Source of the DNA: Ulvibacter sp. MAR_2010_11
GTDB taxonomy: Bacteria > Bacteroidota > Bacteroidia > Flavobacteriales > Flavobacteriaceae
DNA: 64,000 nt
Assembly: GCF_002813135.1 (NCBI RefSeq)
Contig: NZ_PHTY01000001.1
Span: 2,969,587-3,033,586, forward strand
Direction: 5' to 3'
Numbering within the stretch: the stretch's first letter is position 1; each line of letters opens with the position of its first letter. Positions 27,665 through 36,309 of the stretch are shown here, one piece after another. The position numbers and the translations under genes were made by a program. Below the pieces are notes generated by a model. The model was not told the DNA's origin and searched no databases. It was given only the letters and a program-made list of their open reading frames with translations.

Positions 27665-28960
27665 CTAGTTTTTGAGAATTTCCACTGTCTTTTTACCTCT
27701 TTCAGTAAAAACATCCATTAGGTAAAACCCTGAATTCAAAATCGAAAGGTCCAAAGATACCGTATTAGAATCGAATGCATCGTAGATAATTACCTGTCCA
27801 AGCATATTCATAACTTTTATGCTTTTAATCGCTTCAGAGTTTGAAATAGTTAACAACGAAGTAACCGGATTAGGATAATAGGCGAGATTTTCAAGAGAGG
27901 CATCATCAACCCCTAAAATTAATTCAACTGTAATCGCCAATAAGTCACTTTCACACCCACCCACTGTCTGACTCACATAATAGGTTGTGCCATCCACCAA
28001 AGGCGTTGTGTCCGGGATACTAATAGTTCCCCCGGCATCCGAATACCACATAAGATTCTCACCGGTAACGTCTAAATCGGCAAGTGTTTCTCCCGAAGAA
28101 AACTGCTGTACGCTATCCCCGACGGGTATTGCCGGCATGGGTGAAACTGTAACAGCCTCCTCTACTCTGGCAGACGTACATACTACACCCGGCGTAAACG
28201 ACCAGTTATAAAAAAAGTAATAAACATTCGGATTGGTATCGTTGTCGTTAATGGTTCCTCCAAAAACAGAACCGGAAGTTCCTATAGGGTATGGAAATCC
28301 GGGATGACCACTGGAAAATTCACGAACCATCACCGGACTGCTTTCGGCCACCAAATTATAATCGGTTCCGGCTGGTACGAAAAAATCTAAATTTAAGGTA
28401 AACTGGACCGGTGTGGTAGAATTCCCTGCCGGGGCAGCAATTGTGACTTGTTCTAAAATATTGAGACCACTGTCCTTTAATTGTACAACAACATCCCCCG
28501 GATCTGAAGAAGCTAAATATACATCGACCGAGTTAATTGTAAAATCTTCGCTAGCATCAAATGCCAAGCCCCATGGACTAGTTACAGCAACCACCGCCGA
28601 CGCAGTTGTATTGGTGGGAGCTACTCGAGCTCCGCCCGTTTGAACAGTTCCCGATCCCCCATTAAAGGCTTCAGCCCAAAATGATGTGGTTGTGGTTAAA
28701 GGGTTTGTAACAAAGGGAGATCCCGACCCTACTAGATTTCCGCCACTAGGCGCATCGAACCAATTAACTCCGTCACCGTTATGTGTTGCGGTGAGCGTGG
28801 CAGTTTCGCCTTCACAAATAGCTCCCGGTCCTGAAGTATCTGAAATAACAGGATCTATACATCCAAAATTCTCCTGTTGAGACTGTGCTAAAGAGCAGAA
28901 CCCCATCAAAAAAAGTGTAATAAAAGTAACTTTACATGCTTTTAAGTAGTTTGTTTTCAT
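27665..28960 (-). CDS. Secreted Ig-like protein with T9SS sorting domain
   Basis: 431 residues. Signal peptide to about residue 28 (FCSLAQSQQ). An Ig-like/PKD-like segment lies at about 40-95 (GAICEGETATLTATHNGDG, LTTTTSFWAEA), then a beta-sandwich region (about 105-255) and a second Ig-like segment (ENLMWYSDAGGTISIPDTTP, YYVSQTVGGCESD) around 300-345. The last about 75 residues, beginning LAYYPNPVTSLLTIS and ending EILKN, are a type A T9SS sorting domain. The protein should be exported across the outer membrane and anchored or released. The function is not evident. Single gene, convergent with the thioesterase. Confidence 0.88.
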   Translation of the reverse strand: MKTNYLKACKVTFITLFLMGFCSLAQSQQENFGCIDPVISDTSGPGAICEGETATLTATHNGDGVNWFDAPSGGNLVGSGSPFVTNPLTTTTSFWAEAFNGGSGTVQTGGARVAPTNTTASAVVAVTSPWGLAFDASEDFTINSVDVYLASSDPGDVVVQLKDSGLNILEQVTIAAPAGNSTTPVQFTLNLDFFVPAGTDYNLVAESSPVMVREFSSGHPGFPYPIGTSGSVFGGTINDNDTNPNVYYFFYNWSFTPGVVCTSARVEEAVTVSPMPAIPVGDSVQQFSSGETLADLDVTGENLMWYSDAGGTISIPDTTPLVDGTTYYVSQTVGGCESDLLAITVELILGVDDASLENLAYYPNPVTSLLTISNSEAIKSIKVMNMLGQVIIYDAFDSNTVSLDLSILNSGFYLMDVFTERGKKTVEILKN

Positions 28961-29067
28961 AGCTTTTTTTTAAAATGATTTTCTCAAAGTTATTAAATAC
29001 TTTATAATTTTCCCATTTATCCTATTCAATACTACCCTCTTTTTCGTTTTTTTGTACTAAAATAGTT

Positions 29068-30804
29068 GTGCAAAATTTTGCTCTATATATCACCTCCATC
29101 CTTGTATGTCTAGGCTGCAGCTCTAAGCCCACGCCTGTATCAGACAGTCGCGTAAACGACTATGCATTGTTCGATGCTTCAGGAGGGTTTCACAGGCTTT
29201 CGTATTACAACGACAGCAAAGCTATCGTGCTTTGGGTACAGGGAAACGATTGTCCTATTGTGCGTAACTCTTTGTCCGATTTCCACAAAGTTGTTGCTGA
29301 ATATTCTGAAAAAGGTTTTACTTTTTTTATGCTGAACAGCAATCTACAGGATCATCGGGAAGGCATTAAGAGAGAAGCAGAAACATTTCAATTTAAAGTT
29401 CCGGTTTTGGACGATTCGGCTCAACTACTCGCCGATGCCCTAGACATTAAAATTACTGCCGAAGCAATTGTACTCCACCCTACAACACGAGAAATTTTAT
29501 ACCGAGGTCCTATTAATAATCGATTGGATTATGAAACTCAAAAGAACAAAGCGACCGATAGTTACCTGGCCGATGCTCTGGGTGCTATTTTAAAAGGAAA
29601 ACAACCCCTTCAGAAACAAAAAATGACACGGGGCTGCACGGTTACACGACAGTCGAAAATAACAAGGGAAGAAGACCTAACTTATACTCGTGATATTGCG
29701 CCAATTCTTGAGCAAAAATGCACAAAATGCCATGTAGACGGAGGAATTGCTCCCTGGGCCATGACCGATTATGAAACTGTAAAGGGGTGGTCTTCAATGA
29801 TGAAACAAGTGTTGCTGAGCAAACGAATGCCACCCTGGAAAGCCGATCCGTATATCGGTGAATTTTCTAACTCATTTGCCATCGAAGATTCCAATGCCCG
29901 AAAAATTGTAAGATGGATAGACAACGGATTAGCGCACGGTGCAGGGGAAGACATTCTAACTGCGATTCCACCTATCACAAAAAGTTGGAAAAATGGTGAG
30001 CCCGATGAAATTAAGGTGCTTAAACCTGAAACTTTGCCCGCAACGGGTGTTATCAGTTATCGCTATCAGAAAGTCACTATCAATCCTAATGAAGATCGTT
30101 GGTTGCGAGGTATAGAAATTCAGCCCGGTAACAACAAGGTTGTGCATCACATTGTTGTGACAAATACCGAACGCAATCAAAAAAGCCCCATTACACAACG
30201 CGAACAGCGCAAATGGACCGATAATTTTATTGCCTTGGGCGGCGGTGGTGTTCAGGCTACCTTTTACCCTGAAGGGACCGGAGTATTCGTTCCCAAAAAC
30301 ACAGAACTTACACTTCAAATTCATTATACCACTACCGGCAAAGTGGAAACCGATCTAACAAAAATTGGTTTGTATTATCATGAATCGCCTCCCGAAAAAG
30401 AGTTCTATTCGCTAGCACCCTCCAACACCGAATTTGTGATTCCGGCCTATGGTAAAAATGTACATCTTAGTGTGGAAGAACCCATAAGCAGGGATATTAA
30501 AATTCATTACATTGTGCCGCACATGCATTATCGCGGCAAGAGCATTACTTTCTCGGTTCTATATCCTGATGGCTCAAAAGAAATGCTTGTTTCTGTACCC
30601 GATTTCAACTTCAACTGGCAACGGATGTATCGCTTAAAAGATCCAAAGTTTGTTCCAAAAGGATCTACAATTCTAGTGGAAGGAATTTATAACAATACCT
30701 ATCAAAATCCGTTTAATCCGGATCCTTCCAAAGAGCTTGGCTTCGGGATTCAAAGTACAGACGAAATGCTGATTGGTTTTTTCAACTACACTTTAGAAGA
30801 TTAA
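29068..30804 (+). CDS. Redoxin / c-type cytochrome / copper monooxygenase fusion lipoprotein
   Basis: 578 residues from a GTG start. Lipobox CLGC (Cys17) predicts a lipoprotein. Residues about 35-180 are a redoxin-like domain with a single Cys (DCPIVRNS, Cys62). A covalent haem motif CTKCH is at 218-222 (DIAPILEQKCTKCH). Residues about 315-578 resemble the copper type II ascorbate-dependent monooxygenases (peptidylglycine alpha-hydroxylating and dopamine beta enzymes): HH at 360-361 and H419 for one copper, the HMH at 485-487 and Met567 (TDEMLIGF) for the other. All expected ligands are present. Substrate unknown. Such fusions occur in other Bacteroidota and Planctomycetes, as far as I recall. 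Confidence 0.88.
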   Translation: MQNFALYITSILVCLGCSSKPTPVSDSRVNDYALFDASGGFHRLSYYNDSKAIVLWVQGNDCPIVRNSLSDFHKVVAEYSEKGFTFFMLNSNLQDHREGIKREAETFQFKVPVLDDSAQLLADALDIKITAEAIVLHPTTREILYRGPINNRLDYETQKNKATDSYLADALGAILKGKQPLQKQKMTRGCTVTRQSKITREEDLTYTRDIAPILEQKCTKCHVDGGIAPWAMTDYETVKGWSSMMKQVLLSKRMPPWKADPYIGEFSNSFAIEDSNARKIVRWIDNGLAHGAGEDILTAIPPITKSWKNGEPDEIKVLKPETLPATGVISYRYQKVTINPNEDRWLRGIEIQPGNNKVVHHIVVTNTERNQKSPITQREQRKWTDNFIALGGGGVQATFYPEGTGVFVPKNTELTLQIHYTTTGKVETDLTKIGLYYHESPPEKEFYSLAPSNTEFVIPAYGKNVHLSVEEPISRDIKIHYIVPHMHYRGKSITFSVLYPDGSKEMLVSVPDFNFNWQRMYRLKDPKFVPKGSTILVEGIYNNTYQNPFNPDPSKELGFGIQSTDEMLIGFFNYTLED

Positions 30805-30897
30805 TTTGGTTTAAGTATGGAATTTAATTCAGCAGAAATGTAACAGGATGTGCTGGATATTCGTCTATTAGATATAGCAACCAAAAAAATAATCATC

Positions 30898-31032
30898 ATG
30901 AGCACTCAAACAATTTCAATGTTAAATGAAAACACCAAAACACACTACAACCGTGTTTTAGGGATTTATATACTTTGTGTATCGACAATTTCAATTGTAT
31001 TTTCTGCAATTACTGCGATACAACATCTATAA
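30898..31032 (+). CDS. Small single-pass membrane protein
   Basis: 44 residues from the ATG at 30898. A longer frame from 30850 would add 16 residues with no supporting signal, so the ATG was preferred. The sequence has a short polar head with an NENTKTHYNR segment and one hydrophobic helix, about residues 22-40 (LGIYILCVSTISIVFSA). Not recognised. Followed directly by a terminator hairpin, which argues that it is a real transcription unit. Confidence 0.55.
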   Translation: MSTQTISMLNENTKTHYNRVLGIYILCVSTISIVFSAITAIQHL

Positions 31033-31037
31033 AAAAA

Positions 31038-31063
31038 TCCCTCTCTAACTTAATAGAGAGGGA
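31038..31063. terminator. Terminator after the small membrane protein gene
   Basis: Nine-pair perfect stem TCCCTCTCT / AGAGAGGGA (31038-31046, 31055-31063) with T-rich sequence on the right and A7 on the left, usable in both directions. Confidence 0.88.
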
Positions 31064-31097
31064 CTTCTTTTTCAAAGCAATTTTTAATTGACTAATC

Positions 31098-31283
31098 CTA
31101 CCACTTCGAAATTTCTTCGTTAATTCGTTCTTTTGTTTTTCCGGTTTTTTCCTGAATTCTACCTACTAGTTCGTCGTACTTTCCTTCTGTAAAAGCCGCA
31201 TCGTCTTCGGTTGCTATACCGTACTCTTGTTTAATCTTACCTTTAATCTGGTTCCAATTTCCTTTTAACTGATCTGTGTTCAT
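31098..31283 (-). CDS. CsbD family stress-response protein
   Basis: 61 residues. The pattern MNTDQLKGNWNQIKGKIKQE followed by GKYDELVGRIQEKTGKTKE is CsbD-like. Members are small, helical, hydrophilic proteins often induced under general stress or osmotic stress; their molecular role is unknown. Normal length. Single gene, convergent with the small membrane protein gene, whose terminator separates them. Confidence 0.93.
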   Translation of the reverse strand: MNTDQLKGNWNQIKGKIKQEYGIATEDDAAFTEGKYDELVGRIQEKTGKTKERINEEISKW

Positions 31284-31587
31284 AGCATTTGTTTTTTATA
31301 ATTAATAATATAAAAGTACCCTACAAACGCGAGTAGTTATAATAACGAAATACTAAAGTCGGGGGCGAAATTGTTATTCTTTTACTAAAAGCTCTTAAAA
31401 TGTGTTATAAATTCAGAATCCCTCCATGTCCGGTTGCGATCGGGGAAGAGGGATTCTTCTTTCTCATAGCTTATAGCTACAAAGTTTTCTAAACCTCAAA
31501 ATTCAAAAAACATATTATACACCATATACGCAAAATAAAAAGGTTTGGTTTTCGAATTTTGTATATTTAATTTTTAAACGGAAAACT
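31284..31587. other. Intergenic region with a long hairpin
   Basis: 304 bases between divergent csbD-like and phosphatase genes. The notable element is a ten-base inverted repeat, AGAATCCCTC (31415-31424) and GAGGGATTCT (31448-31457), with 23 bases between, followed by TCTTTCTC. It would make a terminator-like hairpin on the plus strand 130 bases before the next gene. A short plus-strand RNA could end here, but no promoter or conserved core was recognised. No reading frame of interest. Confidence 0.4.
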
Positions 31588-32118
31588 ATGCGTTATTTAT
31601 TGTTATTTTCTGTCTTTTCACTTTTTCTATCATGTAATGTTATTGAAAAAGAAAAGCAGATTGATACTCCCTCCGAAGCGGCTGCAATTACGACCTATTA
31701 TCTTATAAGACACGCCGAAAAGGATCGTACCGATCCTGAAAACAGCAATCCTAATCTTACGGAAGCAGGCGTACAACGTGCCAGAAACTGGGCATCCTTT
31801 TTTCAGCATATCGATTTAGATAAAATATATGCAACCAATTTTAACCGAACTCAACAAACAGCAAGTTTTGTCGCAACTAAAAAGAACATCGAGGTACAAT
31901 CGTACAACCCAAGTAACTTGTACGACGAGGCTTTTCAGAAGCAAACAATAGGGAAGACCGTTTTGGTGGTGGGGCATAGTAATACCACTCCACAGTTTGT
32001 GAATGCCATTCTCGGGGAAACAAAATATACCGACATGAACGATAATGACAATGGAAGCGTGTATGTAGTTTCAGTGGCCGGGGACTCAAAAAAAGTACAA
32101 ATTCTAACCTATAACTGA
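31588..32118 (+). CDS. Histidine phosphatase (SixA/phosphoglycerate-mutase-like) lipoprotein
   Basis: 176 residues. Lipobox FLSC (Cys16) after MRYLLLFSVFSLF. The catalytic RHAE motif (IRHAEKDRTDPEN, about 42-54) holds the phosphorylated His. The second Arg pocket is YATNFNRTQQTA, and the second His lies in LVVGHSNTTPQFV. The size is like SixA phosphatases, but lipidation means it acts outside the cytoplasm, so a phosphorelay role as in E. coli SixA is unlikely; a phosphoester in the envelope is a better guess. Single gene. Confidence 0.88.
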   Translation: MRYLLLFSVFSLFLSCNVIEKEKQIDTPSEAAAITTYYLIRHAEKDRTDPENSNPNLTEAGVQRARNWASFFQHIDLDKIYATNFNRTQQTASFVATKKNIEVQSYNPSNLYDEAFQKQTIGKTVLVVGHSNTTPQFVNAILGETKYTDMNDNDNGSVYVVSVAGDSKKVQILTYN

Positions 32119-32220
32119 AATAGCTTCTCCCCATTTCCGTTACCGGATTAGGTGGAAAACAATTTGTAACACATTTGCTTTGTGTGTCACTAATAGTTGA
32201 ACCGTATTAAATTCTACTTC

Positions 32221-33186
32221 ATGAAACGACTGGTTATCCTATTCACAATTCTTTCTTCTACCTTTAGTTTCGGGCAGTCTGAAACCTATCTTACTGTTCT
32301 AGAGGATTTTAAAATACATTTCAACCAAAAAGATTCGCAGGCGGTTTTCGATATGATGGATGCCAATATGCAGACCAAACTGGGCATGGATAATGTTTCG
32401 GCTATTGTTACATCTTTCCGAACGAATCTGGGTGAATTACAATCCTATACCTATATACATACCGAAGGTACTACCGAAACTTACGAGGCACAATTTGAAA
32501 ATGGAAAACAAAACATTTCGTTGTCCGTGGACGGATCGTTTAAATTAAACGGACTTCGGTTTCTACCGGCTAAGGAGGAAAATGTTGCCGGTAAAATCGA
32601 CCGAAACATCACCCCTTTGGCGCTTCCTTTTAAAGGAGAGTGGTTTACGGTCTGGGGTGGAGACACCAAGGCGCAAAATTATCATGTTATCTCTAAAACT
32701 CAGAAGAACGCCTTTGATTTTCTGATAATTGGTAAAAACGGTCGATCCTATGAAAGAAGCGGAACTCGTAACGAAGATTATAACGCCTTTGGACAACCTT
32801 TGTATGCAGTATGTGATGCCGAAGTGTACGATGTAATAACAGGAGTTGAAGACAACAAGCCGGGAGCTATGAACCCTGCACAGGCACTGGGAAATAGTGT
32901 AACGCTAAAAACTGAAAACGACGAATATTTTGTCTATGCCCATTTTGAAAATGAGACAATTAAGGTGGTGAAAGGGCAAAAGGTAAAACGAGGGCAATAT
33001 CTTGGAAACTGCGGAAATTCGGGTAATTCTACCGAGCCACATCTACATTTGCATATTCAGGATGGCCCCAATGTCATGACTTCAGTGGGTGTAAAATGCT
33101 ATTTTGAGTCCTTACTTGTAAACGGCGAACCTCAAACCGATTATTCTCCGATACGTTTGGACAAAATCGAACGTACTCCCCAATAA
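32221..33186 (+). CDS. M23-type metallopeptidase with DUF3887-like N-terminus
   Basis: 321 residues from the ATG at 32221; an in-frame TTG at 32197 would add eight residues before the signal peptide (ILSSTFSFGQ). Residues about 20-120 match small NTF2-like DUF3887 domains (LEDFKIHFNQKDSQAVFDMM). The peptidase M23 domain covers about 185-300: QPLYAVCDAEVYDV, LGNSVTLKTENDEYFVYAHF, KVKRGQYLGNCGNSGNSTEPHLHLHIQ. The HLH of HLHLHIQ and the H of YAHF are zinc positions; the early zinc H-x(n)-D pair is replaced here by NEDYNAFGQP, so activity should be tested. Probably acts on peptidoglycan or is a non-catalytic regulator. smpB starts 22 bases on. Confidence 0.82.
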   Translation: MKRLVILFTILSSTFSFGQSETYLTVLEDFKIHFNQKDSQAVFDMMDANMQTKLGMDNVSAIVTSFRTNLGELQSYTYIHTEGTTETYEAQFENGKQNISLSVDGSFKLNGLRFLPAKEENVAGKIDRNITPLALPFKGEWFTVWGGDTKAQNYHVISKTQKNAFDFLIIGKNGRSYERSGTRNEDYNAFGQPLYAVCDAEVYDVITGVEDNKPGAMNPAQALGNSVTLKTENDEYFVYAHFENETIKVVKGQKVKRGQYLGNCGNSGNSTEPHLHLHIQDGPNVMTSVGVKCYFESLLVNGEPQTDYSPIRLDKIERTPQ

Positions 33187-33208
33187 TTATTACTATTTTT
33201 GCCAACTT

Positions 33209-33676
33209 ATGGCACTTCAGAAAGATGTAAAAATAAAAAACCGAAAGGCTAAATTCGAATACGAATTCCTCGATACGTATACGGCGGGTATTGTTTTGGC
33301 CGGAACTGAAATTAAAGCCATACGAGAAGGGAAAGCCTCCATTGCCGAAAGTTTTTGTGAGTTCAATAATCACGGAGAATTGTTTGTGATTAATATGACG
33401 GTTCAGGAATATTCACATGCCACACATTTTAATCATGATCCCAAGAGTGAGCGAAAGTTATTACTCAATAGAAGTGAGCTCAAAAAGCTGGAAAAAGAAG
33501 TGAAAAATTCGGGGCTTACTATAATCCCTTTGCTCCTCTTTACCAATGAGAAGGGTCTGGCAAAACTTCAAATCGCCTTAGCACGAGGTAAAAAACAGTA
33601 CGACAAACGAGAAACCATGAAGGATAGGGATACCAAGCGAGACCTCAGCCGAATTAAGAAGGCTTTTAATAATTAA
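33209..33676 (+). CDS. smpB: SsrA-binding protein SmpB
   Basis: 155 residues. Core motifs: KNRKAKFEYEFLDTYTAGIV, LAGTEIKAIREGKASI, FCEFNNHGELFVINM, and the basic tail ARGKKQYDKRETMKDRDTKRD with KRE and RD elements that enter the ribosome A site. It binds tmRNA and rescues stalled ribosomes (trans-translation). The tmRNA gene itself is not in this window. A -7-like TATTTTTG (33194-33201) ends only 7 bases before the ATG, so the mRNA may be leaderless or nearly so, unless it is read with the upstream M23 gene. Confidence 0.97.
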   Translation: MALQKDVKIKNRKAKFEYEFLDTYTAGIVLAGTEIKAIREGKASIAESFCEFNNHGELFVINMTVQEYSHATHFNHDPKSERKLLLNRSELKKLEKEVKNSGLTIIPLLLFTNEKGLAKLQIALARGKKQYDKRETMKDRDTKRDLSRIKKAFNN

Positions 33677-33770
33677 TATTCCTTCAAATTCAACAACCAT
33701 TTTCCTAAGCTTTTATTAAAGCGGGAACCTTTTTAAGAATATCTTCGTCTTTTTGAATAGACACTACACT

Positions 33771-36248
33771 ATGACTAAAATTTTTACGGTACTCTTTCTT
33801 CTACTTCCGGTGATTGCTAGTGCCCAACTGGTTGGTAAAGTCACGAATACTCATGGAGAACCCTTACCATTTGTAAATATTTATCTGGAGAATAGCTATT
33901 CAGGAACCACTACAAACGATGACGGAAATTACAAACTAGAGGTAACTACTGGTACACTTAAAGTGATTTTTCAGTTTTTGGGATATACGACCGTTACGAA
34001 AGAAATAGAAACTATCTCAGGAAAACCTTTGGTGCTTAATGTAACAATGCAAGAGGAATCCACAAGTTTGGCTGAAGTTGTAATCTCCTCAAAAGAAGAT
34101 CCTGCCTACCGTATCATTCGGGAAACCATTGCCAGACGTAAACTGAATTTAGACAGAATCTCATCCTATAAAGCCGATTTCTATTCTCGGGGAATCTGGC
34201 GCGTAGACAGTATTCCTGAAAAGTTTATGGGGCAAGAGGTTGGGGATTTCGACGGACAACTAGACTCGACCCGCACCGGAATTATTTACTTAAGCGAAAC
34301 CATCAGCGAAATTGCATTCCAAAAACCCGACGATTTTAAAGAAAATATTATTGCGAGCAAAGTAAGTGGAAACGACAACGGCTTCAGTTTTAACAGCGCT
34401 CAGGATGCAAACTTCTCGTTTTATGAAAACACCATAGATCTCAACGCAGCGATTGTTTCCCCTATCTCAAACAGTGCTTTTAGTTATTACAATTATAAAC
34501 TGGACGGTGTTTTTTATGAAGGTCCCAAGCTTATCAACAAAATTAGTGTCACTCCAAAACGTCCTAACGACCGAGTCTGGCAGGGCACTATCTATATTGT
34601 AGAGGATGATTGGCAAATGTATGGCGTAGAACTTTCTACGACCGGACAAGCCATTCAATTACCCTTCATTACCAAACTAATTTTTAAACAGAATTTTAAA
34701 TTTGATACCGCCACCAACTTCTGGGTGAAAATTTCACAAACCATCGATTTCGGGTTCGGGTTTTTTGGGTTTAATGGAGACGGTAGATTTATTGCTGTGT
34801 ATAGCAATTACGAATTCAATCCGCAGTTCGATAAAAAATCCTTTACCAACGAAGTCTTAGCCTTTGAAGCCGAAGCTAATAAAAAGGATAGTATATTTTG
34901 GAAGGGCACGCGTCCTGTGCCCCTGACCGATGAAGAACTGAATGACTACATCAAAAAAGACAGCATTCAAACCCTTCGGAAATCGAAGGTATATCTGGAT
35001 TCCATCGATCAAAAAAATAATAAATTTAGAATCCTTGATCCAATTACCGGGTATACCTACGAAAACAGTTTTAAAAATTGGGATCTCTCATACGAAGGTC
35101 CTTTCCCAAAGATAAACTTCAATACGGTACAAGGGTGGACAGGTGGTGTTGGACTTTCCTATTCCAAAAGTTACGACGAACACCGAACTCGTTGGCTGAA
35201 TGCTTTTGTACGAATGCAGTATGGTTTTTCTGAAGATAGAGTACGCTTTACGGGAGGAATTACCAAAAACTTTAACCGAACCAATAGAATACGCTTATCG
35301 CTTTCCGGCGGAAGCGAAGGCGCACAGTTTAATGCTTCGGAGCCCATATTACCAATTATTAATACTGTCGCGTCGCTGTTTTTTGAACGAAACTATATGA
35401 AGGTATACGAGCTCAATTACGGGCGGCTGGGTTACAGTCAGGAGTTATTTAACGGCCTTCGAATTTTCACAAACATTGGCTACGAACAACGAAAACCCCT
35501 TTTCAATACTACAGATTATGTAACCCTTCCAAATGACGATGTGGATTATACTTCAAACAATCCTTTAATTCCTTCCGACTATAGCAACGCAGTCATTGAT
35601 GAGCATGAGATTATAAAAACGCAGATAAGAGCCAATATCACTTTCGGACAAAAATACATGACCTATCCCGATGGGAAATTCAATTTGGGGAATAACAAAT
35701 ATCCTGCGTTGACGCTTCAATTTGAAAACGGATTGGGCGCTTCGAACGAAAACTATAATTTCAGTGAATTAAGCGGGAGCCTGGACCAAACAGTAAATAC
35801 CGGAAACAAAGGTGAATTCACCTACAGACTCAAAGGCGGGACTTTTTTTAATGGCGAGGACATTTCATTTGTCGATTACGAACATTTTAACGGGAATCAG
35901 ACGCGGGTTGGCACAACACCCAACTACACCAATGTGTTTAATCTCCTGCCTTATTACAGCTTGAGCACTAACAAAACCTATTTTGAAGGACATCTGGAGC
36001 ACGATTTCAGAGGTTGGATCTTGGGAAAAATTCCAGGGATCAATCAGCTGAATTTTAATCTCGTTGCAGGAGCGCACCTTTTGAGCATTGAAAACAATAA
36101 GCCTTACACCGAATTTTCAATCGGAATTGACAATCTGGGGATAGGAAAATACCGCCTGCTCCGTTTGGATTATGTTCGGTCTTATTACAACGGAGGCAGT
36201 GATGGGGCGTTTGTCTTCGGCCTTAAATTTTTGGGGTTGTTTGATTAA
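33771..36248 (+). CDS. Outer-membrane protein with carboxypeptidase-like domain and DUF5686
   Basis: 825 residues from the ATG at 33771; a frame from a TTG at 33753 adds six residues before the signal peptide. Signal peptide to LPVIASAQ. Residues about 20-105 are a CarboxypepD_reg-like domain (LVGKVTNTHGEPLPFVNIYL, NDDGNYKLEV), as at the N-terminus of many TonB-linked receptors. The rest is DUF5686: a long region of strands that end in aromatic residues, closing with FGLKFLGLFD, the F-terminal sign of a beta-barrel outer-membrane protein. No TonB box or plug domain is seen, so it is not a SusC-type receptor. Single gene; function unknown. Confidence 0.88.
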   Translation: MTKIFTVLFLLLPVIASAQLVGKVTNTHGEPLPFVNIYLENSYSGTTTNDDGNYKLEVTTGTLKVIFQFLGYTTVTKEIETISGKPLVLNVTMQEESTSLAEVVISSKEDPAYRIIRETIARRKLNLDRISSYKADFYSRGIWRVDSIPEKFMGQEVGDFDGQLDSTRTGIIYLSETISEIAFQKPDDFKENIIASKVSGNDNGFSFNSAQDANFSFYENTIDLNAAIVSPISNSAFSYYNYKLDGVFYEGPKLINKISVTPKRPNDRVWQGTIYIVEDDWQMYGVELSTTGQAIQLPFITKLIFKQNFKFDTATNFWVKISQTIDFGFGFFGFNGDGRFIAVYSNYEFNPQFDKKSFTNEVLAFEAEANKKDSIFWKGTRPVPLTDEELNDYIKKDSIQTLRKSKVYLDSIDQKNNKFRILDPITGYTYENSFKNWDLSYEGPFPKINFNTVQGWTGGVGLSYSKSYDEHRTRWLNAFVRMQYGFSEDRVRFTGGITKNFNRTNRIRLSLSGGSEGAQFNASEPILPIINTVASLFFERNYMKVYELNYGRLGYSQELFNGLRIFTNIGYEQRKPLFNTTDYVTLPNDDVDYTSNNPLIPSDYSNAVIDEHEIIKTQIRANITFGQKYMTYPDGKFNLGNNKYPALTLQFENGLGASNENYNFSELSGSLDQTVNTGNKGEFTYRLKGGTFFNGEDISFVDYEHFNGNQTRVGTTPNYTNVFNLLPYYSLSTNKTYFEGHLEHDFRGWILGKIPGINQLNFNLVAGAHLLSIENNKPYTEFSIGIDNLGIGKYRLLRLDYVRSYYNGGSDGAFVFGLKFLGLFD

Positions 36249-36309
36249 GGGCGATCATGTTAAAAATGGAGACCTAAAACCAAATCGATCCCTAAAACTT
36301 TCAATTAAT

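Noticed and set aside
30850..31032. A longer form (60 codons) of the small membrane protein.
   Set aside because: The extra 16 residues have no signal or start context; the ATG at 30898 gives a compact polar head and a helix.
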